DNA from: Nostoc sp. PCC 7107
GTDB taxonomy: Bacteria > Cyanobacteriota > Cyanobacteriia > Cyanobacteriales > Nostocaceae
Length of the DNA: 64,000 nucleotides
Assembly (NCBI RefSeq): GCF_000316625.1
Contig: NC_019676.1
Location: 2,994,501 to 3,058,500 of the forward strand
Reading direction: 5' to 3'
Shown here: positions 1 to 9,604 of the stretch, piece by piece
Numbering within the stretch: the first letter of the stretch is position 1
How the letters are laid out: each line of letters starts with the position of its first letter
Notes under the pieces: model-generated
The model's database searches: none
Told to the model about the DNA's origin: nothing
What the model saw: only the letters and a program-made list of their open reading frames with translations
Made by a program: the position numbers and the translations under genes

Positions 1-299
1 GTTTTTCTACGTTCAGGCTGGTTTTTCCGGGTTTTATTCACCGATAATCTCACATCTCTGAATTTTTCGTCTCACTGCTTCAGTTCTATACATAAACCAA
101 ATTTCAAAGTTTAAATATCACCATGACGTAAACTACTTCAACTAAGGGAGGAAGTTTTATAAAACACTGCTAACAAAGCTATTTATACCGAAATATACTA
201 TCCCCCAATCCATAAAAAATTTAGATATAGTGGGATGACTCTCAAGGTCAAGCGGCATAGCCGTGATTAAACTTAAAGTTTCTGTTAGAGAAATCAGTC

Positions 300-950
300 G
301 TGGCCAGTAACAAAATTTTAGTGATCGATGACACTACCGTTGTCAGGGTAAAAGTACGAGAAATGTTACCTCCAGGTAACTTTGAGGTATTGGAAGCTAA
401 AGATGGGGTGGAAGGACTCAATTTTATTCGTCAAGAAAAACTCAGCTTGATCATGTTAGATTTCCTCCTACCAAAAATGAGTGGTTGGGAAGTTTTTCAA
501 CAAATTCAAGCCCATCCTGATTTAAGAAAGATTCCCTTAGTGATCATGTCTGGTCGTAAGGAAGAAGTTACCGAAAAAATCCCGGAACCATTTGAATACT
601 TTGATTTTCTGGGGAAACCATTTGATAAAAAGCAATTGATTGATGCAATTAAATCAGCTATGGCTAAGGCCAAGCTACCGCGTCAAGAACCAGCTTTAGT
701 GGGAGCCGTTGCCGCTAAAAATGGTGTTAATACAAGTGTAGCTAGTACAAGTGCGATCGCTGATCATGACACAATAGCTACAGTTAATGTTAACAACTCT
801 CCTTTACCGACCACATCTAATGTTGGAACAGCTTCCTTAGCAGAAATTCAAGCTCTGAATGAGAAAATCGTTCAAATGCAAGCTGAAATAGATGGCTTGA
901 AAAAGCAGTTAACTCAGGTAGTGACCTTTATTAAACAGAAAATTAAGTAA
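300..950 (+). CDS. CheY-like response regulator with C-terminal coiled coil
   Basis: A 216-residue protein with an N-terminal receiver domain (about residues 4-120). The phospho-acceptor pocket is visible: D10/D11, D54 in the LDFLLP loop, S84 in the IMSG strand and K106 in the GKPF loop. There is no DNA-binding output domain. The receiver is followed by an Ala/Ser/Thr/Asn-rich linker (about 130-175) and a heptad-like coiled coil at about 178-216, so the output is probably protein-protein contact, as in PatA/PilG-type regulators. The start is GTG at 300, giving MASNKILVIDD, the expected beginning of a receiver. It stands alone, with about 500 bp before the next gene, a giant hybrid kinase that lacks its own receiver; a partnership is possible but only inferred from proximity. 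Confidence 0.85.
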   Translation: MASNKILVIDDTTVVRVKVREMLPPGNFEVLEAKDGVEGLNFIRQEKLSLIMLDFLLPKMSGWEVFQQIQAHPDLRKIPLVIMSGRKEEVTEKIPEPFEYFDFLGKPFDKKQLIDAIKSAMAKAKLPRQEPALVGAVAAKNGVNTSVASTSAIADHDTIATVNVNNSPLPTTSNVGTASLAEIQALNEKIVQMQAEIDGLKKQLTQVVTFIKQKIK

Positions 951-1448
951 AATTCAGTTTGAATTTTATCTCTGTTACATTTAATAGTTCGTTCTCAAAA
1001 TTCTCATTCAATTTGTGTTAAAACAGCAGTCTTTTCTAGTTATAAACTGGAATAAGCACTAGCAACGCGTAAATTTCTTGAAAGTAATAACATTACTAGT
1101 AGCGAATGCTTGAGATTCTTAATTTAGTAGGGGTATTGTGGTGCAATATCTCTACTAAATTATATTTTTGAAGATAAAAATTTATTTATTGTTGGTTTCA
1201 TTTTAACTATATTTCTTTTTAAAATATCTGAAAAATTTAAAATTGCTGGAGTATTAATTATTATGTATTGACTGCATTGAGTATTATTAATACACATTTT
1301 CTGGTTTTTATTAATAGTTTATATATTTGTTACACAGTACATATTTTTTATAATTGAGTTAAAGAACAATTTTGCTTTCCCTATGATATTAATAATTGAT
1401 TTATGGGAATACTGAAATAATAGTAATTAGACTTAGGCACAAGCTGAG
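951..1448. other. A/T-rich intergenic region
   Basis: This 498-bp spacer separates the response regulator from the giant hybrid kinase. It is strongly A/T-rich and no convincing reading frame was seen. The only clear structure is a long hairpin at 1121-1161, listed separately. The promoter of the kinase probably lies in the right half, but no -10/-35 pair could be assigned with confidence. Confidence 0.5.
1121..1161 (+). terminator. 18-bp hairpin, terminator-like
   Basis: The arms at 1121-1138 and 1144-1161 are complementary over 18 positions with a 5-nt loop. The only two imperfections are G/T positions that would be G-U wobbles in plus-strand RNA. A short T-rich stretch (atattttt) follows. 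The hairpin lies 170 nt after the regulator stop codon, so it could end that transcript. It could equally be a dispersed repeat or a structured small RNA. Confidence 0.4.
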
Positions 1449-4400
1449 ATGTTAACAGTATCAGACACGATATATCCTATAGTTGGCTATCAAATTACTG
1501 ATCAAATATACTCTGGTAGCAAAACCCTAGTTTATCGTGGTGTTAGAGAACAAGACCAAAAAGCTGTTATTCTCAAACTGATGCGGAATGAATATCCGAC
1601 TTTTACAGAAATTGCTCAATTTCGTAATCAATACACTATTACCCAAAATCTAGAAATTCCTGGAATAGTCAAACCCTATAGCCTCGAAAACTACCGCAAC
1701 GGCTATGTTTTGATCATGGAAGATTTTGGTGGTATATCTCTCAAAGAATGGCTTTCAGAAAAATATGCAATTGGTGAAGTTTTTATTTCATTAAGCGAAT
1801 TTTTTAATATTGCTATTGAAGTAACAAAAACTTTAGAACTACTCCATCGCCATCGCATTATTCATAAAGATATTAAACCTGCTAATATTTTGATTCACCC
1901 AATAACTGGAGAAATCAAACTAATTGATTTTAGTATCTCTACACTTTTACCAAAAGAAATTCAATCACTTACTAATCCTAATATTTTAGAAGGTACTTTA
2001 GCTTATATTTCTCCCGAACAAACGGGACGGATGAATCGAGGTATTGACTACCGTAGTGATTTTTATTGTTTGGGGATAACTTTTTTTGAACTCCTGACTG
2101 GAAATTTACCATTCATCAGTTCTGAACCGATGGAGCTAGTTTATTTTCATATTGCTAAAGAGCCACCAAAAGCAAATACTTTTAATACCAATATTCCATC
2201 AATTCTCTCTGAAATTATTAGCAAATTAATCGCTAAAAACGCTGAAGATCGCTATCAGAGCGCTCATGGACTCAAACATGATTTAGAAACATGTCAAAAT
2301 CAATGGCAAGAAACAAGAAATATTTTACCTTTTAAACTAGCACTAAAGGATATATCTAGTCAATTTATTATTCCAGAAAAGCTGTATGGACGACAACATG
2401 AAATCGAAACTTTACTGAACACTTTTGAGCATGTAGCCAAGAATCAAACAGCAATAATTTTAGTCACAGGTTCGTCTGGCATTGGTAAAACTGCGGTAAT
2501 TAATGAAATCCATAAACCGATTGTTCGGCAACGTAGTTATTTTATTAAAGGTAAATTTGATCAATTTCAACGTGATATACCATTATCAGCTTTAATCCAA
2601 GCATTAAGAAATTTAATTGGGCAATTATTGACAGAAAATGATGCCCATATTCAAGGGTGGAAAGATAAAATTTTGTCAGTACTAGGAACACAAATTCAGA
2701 TAATAATTGATGTGATTCCTGAATTAGAAAGAATTATTGGTAAACAGCCACAAATTGTAGAGCTACATGGCAGTGCAGCCCAAAATCGTTTCAACTTATT
2801 ATTTCAAAAATTCATCAAAATTTTCACGACAAGAGAGCATCCTCTAGTCATATTTCTAGATGATTTACAATGGGCAGATAATGCTTCTTTAAAATTTATT
2901 CAATTATTAATGAGTGCCAATAACTCTTCAGATATTTTTAGTGAAACACATGATATAGAAGAAACACAAGGTAATATATTACTAATTGGTGCATATAGAG
3001 ATAATGAAGTTTCTAATATACATCCTTTAGTTTTGGCATTAAATGAAATTAAGGAATCAGGAACTACGCTTAATCAGATTCAACTTTTACCGTTAAATCA
3101 ATCTAGTTTAAACTATTTGATTGCTGATACGCTTCGTTGTTCTGAAGTTTTATCTATACCTTTAACACAAATGGTGTTTGCTAAAACTCAAGGAAACCCA
3201 TTTTTTGCCACGCAGTTTCTTAAAGGATTATATGATGATGGACTGATAAGTTTAAATTTTGAACTTGGATATTGGCAATATGATCTAGTAAAAATTAAAA
3301 ACATAACATTTACAGATGATGTTGTAGAGTTTATGGCAATTCAAATAGAGAAATTACCACAAAACACTCAGAATATTCTACAGCTTGCCGCCTGTATTGG
3401 TAATGAATTTGATTTAAAAACTCTCGCAATTGTCTTTGAGAAATCTGTTATGGATACTGCATCAGATTTATGGCCATCACTAATCGATGGCCTAATAATA
3501 CCTCAAAATGATGGATATATTTTTTTATCAAATGATGATTATTCTAAATTAGATCAAATTAATAATCTTACTATAAATAAACAAACAATTAATGATTACC
3601 AACTTCCTAAATATAAATTTGTTCATGACCGTGTACAACAAGCAGCTTACTCTTTAATTGCCAAGGAAAAAAAGCAATTAACTCATCTAAAAATTGGATT
3701 GCTTCTATTAAACAACATCCCGATAGAAGAAAGGGAAGAAAAGATTTTTGAACTAGTAAATCAATTTAATATAGCAGTAGAGTTTATTACCAATCAGACT
3801 CAGCGTGATGAACTAGCCATAATGAATCTTACTGCTGGACGTAAAGCTTTAGCTTCAACAGCTTACTCAGCAGCATTTAAATATTTACATACAGGAATTA
3901 AACTGCTGATAGAAAATAGTTGGGCTAATCAATATGAATTGACCTTAGCTCTATGGGAAACAGCAGCAGAAGCAGCATATTTAAATGGTGATTTTGAACA
4001 AACAGAGAAACTTATTCAAATAGTTTTATCAAATGCTAAAACCATACTGGATAAAGTAAAAGTAATTGACATTACTATTCAGGCATACGGAGCGCAAAAC
4101 AAGGCATGGGAAGCTGTCAAAGCTGGACTAGATTTTCTAAAGTTATATGGAGTTGAATTTCCAGAATACCCTAGCCCATCAGATATTGAACAAGCAATCA
4201 ATGAAACAGCTACATATTTTATTAATAGAAATATTGACAGTTTAATAGATCTGCCAAATATGGAGGATGCAGAAGCACTGTCAATAATGCGTATTTTATC
4301 TAGTATTATTGCTTTAGCCTACACTGTAATTCCTGAACTTTTTCCCTTGATGGTTCTGAAGCAGATAAATTTATCTATTGAATATGGTAACTCCTATTTT

Positions 4401-7073
4401 TCTACCTATGCGTATGTTTGTTACGGACTCATACTATGTGGCGTAATAGAAGATATTGAATCTGGCTATAAATTTGGGAAATTAGCTACAAACTTATTAT
4501 CTAAATTAAATAACAAAGAAATAAGAGCTAAAGTTATTCAGACATTTTATGCCCATGTCAGACACTGGCAAGATCCTGTTCGTGAATCTTTAAATCCTCT
4601 TTTAGAAGCTTACTCCGCCGGTTTAGAAGTAGGAGATTTAGAATTTGCGGCATATTCTTTAAAGGCATCTTGCTATATTTCCTACTTTAGTGGGAAAACA
4701 CTAACTTCTCTAGAAAAGGAAATCGCAAACTACAGTTATGCCTCCAAGCAAATCAAACAAGATAGGGTATTTTACTGGATTGAGATTTATCGACAGACTA
4801 TTTTAAATTTAAAAGATAATGTTCAAAATCCTTGCTGTTTAATTGGTGAGGCTTACAATGAAGAAAAATTTATTTCTCTTCATGTACAGGCTAATGATAT
4901 AAATGCTCTTTTCTATTTCTATTTATGTAAGCTGCAATTATGTTATTTACTAGGAGAATATTCTCAAGCAATTGATCATGCTGTAAATGCAGAACGGTAT
5001 TTAAGTGGGGGAATAGGCCAATTTGCATTGCCTCAATGTTTCTTTTATGATTCTCTGGCTTGGTTGGCTATATATCATGATGTAGAGCTATCTAAACAAA
5101 CCCAAATATTGACTAAGGTTTTAGCTAGTCAAGAAAAAATGCGGAAATGGTCGCTCAATGCTCCAACAAATTATTTAAATAAATTTTATTTAGTAGAAGC
5201 TGAGAGATGTCGAGTTTTAAACCAGTATCTTGAAGCAATAGATTTCTATGATCTCGCTATTTCCATATCTAAAGAGAATGAATTTATCCATGAAGAAGCT
5301 TTAGCTAATGAATTGGCTGCTAATTTTTATTTGGTTTGGGGTAAAGAAAAAATTGCTAAACCTTACTTGATGGATGCTTATTATGCTTATGTGCGCTGGG
5401 GAGCATTAACAAAAGCACAAGAGTTACAGAAACGCCATCCTTATTTACTTGCTGCAATTATTCAAGAAGAAAAACTCAGCCAAAATCGCCATCAATATAG
5501 CGAAGCAGAGTTGTATACCTCTCTAACCTACAATATACAAACTTCTTTTAGCAGTAATGAAACTGTTGTTAGCTCTAACACTAGTATTTCAGATATGCTA
5601 GATTTGGCATCTGTCATTAAGGCTTCACAAGCGCTATCAGGAGAAATTAATCTTAAAAATCTGTTGTCAACTCTGATGACAGTTGTAATGGAGAATGTAG
5701 GTGCTTCTAAATGTGTTTTAGTTTTGAATGAAGCTGATAATTCAAGCTTTAATGTTAGTGCTATCAGTTCTCTTGCCAATTTAGAATTTGTTCATACAGA
5801 ATTTCCTTCAATTTATTTGGAATTTTGCAATGATGTTCCTATTTCTGTAATCAACTATGTTAAACGTAGTCGAGAAATATTAGTAATTGATGATGCTATA
5901 AATCAAGCATTTTTAGCAACAGACTCATATATTCTCCGTGAACAACCTAAGAGTCTGTTGTGTATTCCTATGATTAATCAAAATCAATTGCTTGGGATAC
6001 TTTATTTAGAAAATAATTTGGCTACAGGTGCATTTACAAATAATCGCTTAGAAGTCCTAAAACTTTTAACTAGTCAAGCTACCATTTCTCTTGAAAATGC
6101 TATTTTATATGATAATTTAAATAAAACTAAACAGCAATTAGAAGAATATAACCATAATTTAGAGGAGAAAGTTACAGAAAGAACGAATGAACTCAAAGAT
6201 AAAAATCATAGCTTGCAACAAGCATTACAAGAGCTACAAAGAACTCAAGCACAATTAATTCAAAGTGAAAAAATGTCGTCTTTAGGTCAAATGGTAGCAG
6301 GTATTGCCCATGAAATTAATAACCCCATTAATTTCATTCATGGCAATATTATTCATACCAGCGACTATGTTAGTGATTTACTTGAATTAGTAGATTTATA
6401 TCAACAAGAATATCCTCATCCAACACCAATTGTTACTGAAAAAGCTGAGGAAATAGATTTTAATTTTTTGGTAGAGGATTTACCAAAAACTATCGATTCC
6501 ATGAAAATAGGAAGTTCACGCATTCGTGATATTATTTTAGGCTTGCGTAATTTTTCTCGATTAGATGAGTCGGATATGAAACCTGTTGATATTCATGAAG
6601 GTATCGATAATACTTTGATGATTTTGCAAAATCAATTAAAAGAAAAAAGTAATTTATCCGCAATAGAATTAATTAAAGACTATGCAAATTTACCACAAGT
6701 AAATTGTTATGCGGGTCAACTTAATCAAGTATTTATGAATATTCTGAGTAATGCGATCGATGCTTTAAGAGGTAGTTTTGCAAATCATCAAACTAAGCAA
6801 AATCATGATTGTCCTCAAATTAGAATTTGTACAGAATTAACAGAATCTCAGACTATTAGAATTAAAATTGCTGATAATGGAAACGGTATACCAGAAGGTA
6901 TTCGTCACAAAATATTTGACCCATTTTTTACCACTAAAGCTGTAGGAAGCGGTACTGGTTTAGGTTTATCCATTAGCTATCAGATTGTAGTCGACAAACA
7001 TCAGGGGAATTTATTTTTTAATTCAAAATTAAACCAATGTACCGAGTTTGTGATTGAGATACCAATGCGATAA
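1449..7073 (+). CDS. Giant hybrid Ser/Thr kinase - AAA ATPase - GAF - histidine kinase
   Basis: An 1874-residue cytoplasmic signalling protein of the HstK type known from heterocystous cyanobacteria. Visible order: protein-kinase domain (about 10-280); P-loop ATPase with Walker A GSSGIGKT at 341-348 and Walker B LVIFLDDLQWAD near 466-477; a long helical, TPR-like region (about 780-1340); GAF domain (about 1385-1545); coiled coil with the ERTNELK signature (about 1560-1605); and a histidine kinase with H-box AHEINNP (His1621), N-box NILSNAIDAL, G1 DNGNGIP, F-box DPFFTT and G2 GTGLGLS. The kinase domain departs from consensus: the Gly loop is IYSGSKTLVY, HRD is HKD (Asp141) and DFG is DFS. There is no receiver domain, so phosphotransfer must go to a separate regulator; the CheY-like gene upstream is one candidate. 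Base composition is notably A/T-rich. The ligand is unknown. Confidence 0.9.
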   Translation: MLTVSDTIYPIVGYQITDQIYSGSKTLVYRGVREQDQKAVILKLMRNEYPTFTEIAQFRNQYTITQNLEIPGIVKPYSLENYRNGYVLIMEDFGGISLKEWLSEKYAIGEVFISLSEFFNIAIEVTKTLELLHRHRIIHKDIKPANILIHPITGEIKLIDFSISTLLPKEIQSLTNPNILEGTLAYISPEQTGRMNRGIDYRSDFYCLGITFFELLTGNLPFISSEPMELVYFHIAKEPPKANTFNTNIPSILSEIISKLIAKNAEDRYQSAHGLKHDLETCQNQWQETRNILPFKLALKDISSQFIIPEKLYGRQHEIETLLNTFEHVAKNQTAIILVTGSSGIGKTAVINEIHKPIVRQRSYFIKGKFDQFQRDIPLSALIQALRNLIGQLLTENDAHIQGWKDKILSVLGTQIQIIIDVIPELERIIGKQPQIVELHGSAAQNRFNLLFQKFIKIFTTREHPLVIFLDDLQWADNASLKFIQLLMSANNSSDIFSETHDIEETQGNILLIGAYRDNEVSNIHPLVLALNEIKESGTTLNQIQLLPLNQSSLNYLIADTLRCSEVLSIPLTQMVFAKTQGNPFFATQFLKGLYDDGLISLNFELGYWQYDLVKIKNITFTDDVVEFMAIQIEKLPQNTQNILQLAACIGNEFDLKTLAIVFEKSVMDTASDLWPSLIDGLIIPQNDGYIFLSNDDYSKLDQINNLTINKQTINDYQLPKYKFVHDRVQQAAYSLIAKEKKQLTHLKIGLLLLNNIPIEEREEKIFELVNQFNIAVEFITNQTQRDELAIMNLTAGRKALASTAYSAAFKYLHTGIKLLIENSWANQYELTLALWETAAEAAYLNGDFEQTEKLIQIVLSNAKTILDKVKVIDITIQAYGAQNKAWEAVKAGLDFLKLYGVEFPEYPSPSDIEQAINETATYFINRNIDSLIDLPNMEDAEALSIMRILSSIIALAYTVIPELFPLMVLKQINLSIEYGNSYFSTYAYVCYGLILCGVIEDIESGYKFGKLATNLLSKLNNKEIRAKVIQTFYAHVRHWQDPVRESLNPLLEAYSAGLEVGDLEFAAYSLKASCYISYFSGKTLTSLEKEIANYSYASKQIKQDRVFYWIEIYRQTILNLKDNVQNPCCLIGEAYNEEKFISLHVQANDINALFYFYLCKLQLCYLLGEYSQAIDHAVNAERYLSGGIGQFALPQCFFYDSLAWLAIYHDVELSKQTQILTKVLASQEKMRKWSLNAPTNYLNKFYLVEAERCRVLNQYLEAIDFYDLAISISKENEFIHEEALANELAANFYLVWGKEKIAKPYLMDAYYAYVRWGALTKAQELQKRHPYLLAAIIQEEKLSQNRHQYSEAELYTSLTYNIQTSFSSNETVVSSNTSISDMLDLASVIKASQALSGEINLKNLLSTLMTVVMENVGASKCVLVLNEADNSSFNVSAISSLANLEFVHTEFPSIYLEFCNDVPISVINYVKRSREILVIDDAINQAFLATDSYILREQPKSLLCIPMINQNQLLGILYLENNLATGAFTNNRLEVLKLLTSQATISLENAILYDNLNKTKQQLEEYNHNLEEKVTERTNELKDKNHSLQQALQELQRTQAQLIQSEKMSSLGQMVAGIAHEINNPINFIHGNIIHTSDYVSDLLELVDLYQQEYPHPTPIVTEKAEEIDFNFLVEDLPKTIDSMKIGSSRIRDIILGLRNFSRLDESDMKPVDIHEGIDNTLMILQNQLKEKSNLSAIELIKDYANLPQVNCYAGQLNQVFMNILSNAIDALRGSFANHQTKQNHDCPQIRICTELTESQTIRIKIADNGNGIPEGIRHKIFDPFFTTKAVGSGTGLGLSISYQIVVDKHQGNLFFNSKLNQCTEFVIEIPMR

Positions 7074-7108
7074 ATGGTAAATTAAGTATGTCCTAATTAA
7101 GATTGCTA

Positions 7109-7703
7109 ATGACTAGCGATCGCCCTGCTATTTTCTCATTTTTTGCTGGTGCAGGTTTTCTAGATTCAAAATGTTTTTGATTGGCAAAAACAAATTATTT
7201 ATTCTCAAGCAAAAGTTTTTGCTAATTATTGGACGCGATCGCAATCGTTTCAAGAAAATTCTATATTACTTTGTCCTGATAACATTCTGCAAGAATTAAC
7301 TATTGAATTCTGGTTTAGAAAAAATAATATTCTGCATCATCCTAACGCTGAACATTATTTTCAGCCAAGAGCAGTTATGAGTAAATTTACAACTGTGAAT
7401 GAAGGAGATAATTCTAAAAAATCTTTCAAACGTCTGCATAGATGGCGTTATTCCCCTATGGCTTGCTATGGTAATAATGAAGTATATTTACATCCTTATA
7501 AAGCAAGAAGAATATCTGTAGTAGAATCTTTAGCCATACAATCTTTACCAGAAAACTTTGTACTTCCTGAGCAGATGTCTCTGACTAATATGTTTAAATC
7601 AATTGGTAATGGTTTACCGTACTTGGTATCTAAAGCATTAGCTAAAACCATTCTGGATTTTTGCGGAATTAACCCAGAAAAAACTGTTGATTTACCTCAA
7701 TAG
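7109..7703 (+). pseudogene. Remnant of a C5-cytosine DNA methyltransferase
   Basis: From ATG 7109 the reading frame gives MTSDRPAIFSFFAGAGFLDS, the motif I (FAGAG) start of a Dcm-type enzyme, and then hits a stop at 7178-7180. From about 7164 another frame stays open through 7703 and ends in good motif IX (ARRISVVESLAIQSLPENF) and motif X (FKSIGNGLP) sequence. The catalytic motif IV (PCQ) and most of the methylation core are absent: the whole relic spans about 595 bp, whereas full enzymes need roughly 1 kb or more. A frameshift plus an internal deletion is the simplest reading. The last 108 residues (from ATG 7377) could in principle still be translated, but would have no catalytic centre. 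No restriction partner is adjacent. Confidence 0.8.
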
Positions 7704-7883
7704 CAAACTGCCTAAAGGTTAATGAATTAGTTCAAATAATTAAATAAACTTGAAATCACTTTACTTATTGAGCCAAGGTAATTAGCCTAGTTTGGGGATC
7801 AATTCTTAGTTAATATGGTTTAATATATAGTAAATGTCTTAATTTTTTATAAAGCTTAATAATCATTCATAGGCAAAAGCTCA

Positions 7884-8564
7884 ATGGCAGCAGACTATCC
7901 AGATATTGATATTGCGCCATTTATCGATCACGCCCTGTTAACGCCAACGGCTACTCCAGAGCAGGTTGAGCAATGGTGTGAACAAGCATATAGATTTAAC
8001 TTTGCGGCGGTTTGCATTTACCCCATCTACGTTAAGCAAGCAGCAGAACTTCTCAAAGGGAAAACGCCAAAAGTTTGTACAGTGATTGGCTTTCCTCATG
8101 GGGCAACAACTTCAGCCGTTAAGCTGTATGAAGCTCAAGAAGCTGTGGAAAATGGAGCGACTGAGTTAGATGTCGTGCTTAATTTAGGTTGGTTGAAGGT
8201 GGGAAAAACAGAAGAAGTTCATCGAGAAATTGCCGAGATTTGTGAAGAAACTGGGCAAATAGTCAAGGTGATTTTGGAAACCAGCCTGCTGACAGATGCC
8301 GAAAAAAGAGTAGCGGCAGAAATATGTATGGATGCAGGTGCAGCATTCCTCAAAACAAGTACAGGTTGGAATGGTAGTGCCACAGTGGCAGATGTGGGTT
8401 TTTTGAAAGAATTAGTCCGAGAAAGAATAGGAATTAAAGCTTCTGGGGGTATTCGGACTCACGAGCAAGCCATAGACTTAATTGTAGGAGGTGCTACAAG
8501 ATTGGGGACATCTCGTGGTATCGATTTGCTTCGCCAGCGAGATAATCTGAAGAAAGGGGAATAG
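7884..8564 (+). CDS. deoC: Deoxyribose-phosphate aldolase
   Basis: A 226-residue class I aldolase that cleaves 2-deoxyribose 5-phosphate to glyceraldehyde 3-phosphate and acetaldehyde in deoxynucleoside catabolism. The conserved catalytic residues are in place: Asp96 in the ELDVVLN strand, the Schiff-base Lys157 in [10 protein letters not shown], and Lys185 in [10 protein letters not shown]. Length and motif spacing fit the bacterial DeoC family. It starts at ATG 7884. It is followed after about 130 bp by recO in the same direction, an arrangement compatible with co-transcription, although a repeat tract lies between them. Confidence 0.95.
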   Translation: MAADYPDIDIAPFIDHALLTPTATPEQVEQWCEQAYRFNFAAVCIYPIYVKQAAELLKGKTPKVCTVIGFPHGATTSAVKLYEAQEAVENGATELDVVLNLGWLKVGKTEEVHREIAEICEETGQIVKVILETSLLTDAEKRVAAEICMDAGAAFLKTSTGWNGSATVADVGFLKELVRERIGIKASGGIRTHEQAIDLIVGGATRLGTSRGIDLLRQRDNLKKGE

Positions 8565-8640
8565 TCATTTATTTTTTGTCATTTATGAGCCACTGTGTTA
8601 GATGGCTTCACCGTCTTGTAACAAGTGGTATCCTCCTCAA

Positions 8641-8694
8641 CTAATGACTAACAACAAATGACTCATGACTAATGACTGATGGCTAATGATTCAT
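8641..8694 (+). repeat. Short tandem repeats (TGACTAA family)
   Basis: Degenerate near-tandem copies of a heptamer-like unit (aatgact / atgacta) fill the end of the deoC-recO spacer up to the recO start codon. It looks like the STRR sequences described from heterocystous cyanobacteria. The repeats have no spacers between them, so this is not a CRISPR array. Confidence 0.7.
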
Positions 8695-9604
8695 GAGTAA
8701 AACTTATAAAGCAACTGGTATTAATCTAAAAACTCAGGTGCTGGGAGAGTCGGACAGAATAGTGACAATTTTGACACGAGAGTTCGGTCTGATTAGAGCC
8801 GTTGCGCCAGGCGCACGCAAACACAACTCTAGCCTTGGTGGTCGGAGTGGAATGTTTGTGGTCAATGAACTACTGATTGCTAAAGGGCGATCGCTCGATA
8901 AAATTACTCAAGCACAGACGTTAAAAACGTATCCTGGTTTAGCTAAAGACTTAGGAAAATTAGCCGCAGGTCAGTATTTAGCAGAAATAGTCTTATGTCA
9001 GGCTTTGAGTGAACAACCTCAAGAGGAACTTTATGAGTTACTCAATGAATACCTTCACCACTTAGAAAGTCTACCGAAAGCCGCAACATCAGCTGTTTAC
9101 GCATCTCTTGCTCTTGGGGTGTTTCAACTTTTAGTCTTGGCGGGACTAACGCCTCAAGTCCAAGTATGTTGTTTAACTCAAGTCTCCCTAAAGCCAGACT
9201 TTGCCAATCCCAACTGGCAAGTGGGATTTAGTGTTCCTGCTGGTGGGGTGATTTGTTTGGAGGCGTGGGAAAATTTACGCCGAAAACAAGAGATAGAAAG
9301 GTGGGAAAATAGAGAGTATTCCGAGTTTTCACCATCAGCAAATTTTCCTATCCCTGGCTACGAGAAGGTTGTCCATCGACAAGAAATTCCAGCAATTTCT
9401 TATCGTCTGAGCGCTAGAGAATTCGCTCTGCTCCAACAACTGTCACAACCAGAGATAATGCAAATTGATGGAATTAGAGATAATGGCTGGTTATCTATTG
9501 AGCAGGTTTTACGTCAGTATGCTCAGTATCATTTAGACCAATCTATTCGCTCCGCAACCCTGATCGATTCTTATTTTGCTGCCAACCATGATGCAACCAT
9601 CTGA
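8693..9604 (+). CDS. recO: DNA repair protein RecO
   Basis: A 303-residue RecO: N-terminal OB-fold segment beginning [25 protein letters not shown], with the family motif [13 protein letters not shown] at about residues 31-43, then a helical C-terminal region. In the RecFOR pathway it anneals complementary strands and loads RecA at single-strand gaps. The start at ATG 8693 overlaps the end of the TGACTAA repeat tract. The canonical zinc-finger cysteines of some RecO proteins are reduced here to a CC pair (VQVCCLTQ). It overlaps the start of the next gene by 17 bp, suggesting translational coupling. Confidence 0.93.
   Translation: MSKTYKATGINLKTQVLGESDRIVTILTREFGLIRAVAPGARKHNSSLGGRSGMFVVNELLIAKGRSLDKITQAQTLKTYPGLAKDLGKLAAGQYLAEIVLCQALSEQPQEELYELLNEYLHHLESLPKAATSAVYASLALGVFQLLVLAGLTPQVQVCCLTQVSLKPDFANPNWQVGFSVPAGGVICLEAWENLRRKQEIERWENREYSEFSPSANFPIPGYEKVVHRQEIPAISYRLSAREFALLQQLSQPEIMQIDGIRDNGWLSIEQVLRQYAQYHLDQSIRSATLIDSYFAANHDATI

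Noticed and set aside
7377-7703. Stand-alone small gene of 108 residues
   Set aside because: It is the C-terminal piece (motifs IX and X) of a DNA methyltransferase; upstream in-frame sequence without a start and the out-of-frame motif I show it is part of a pseudogene.
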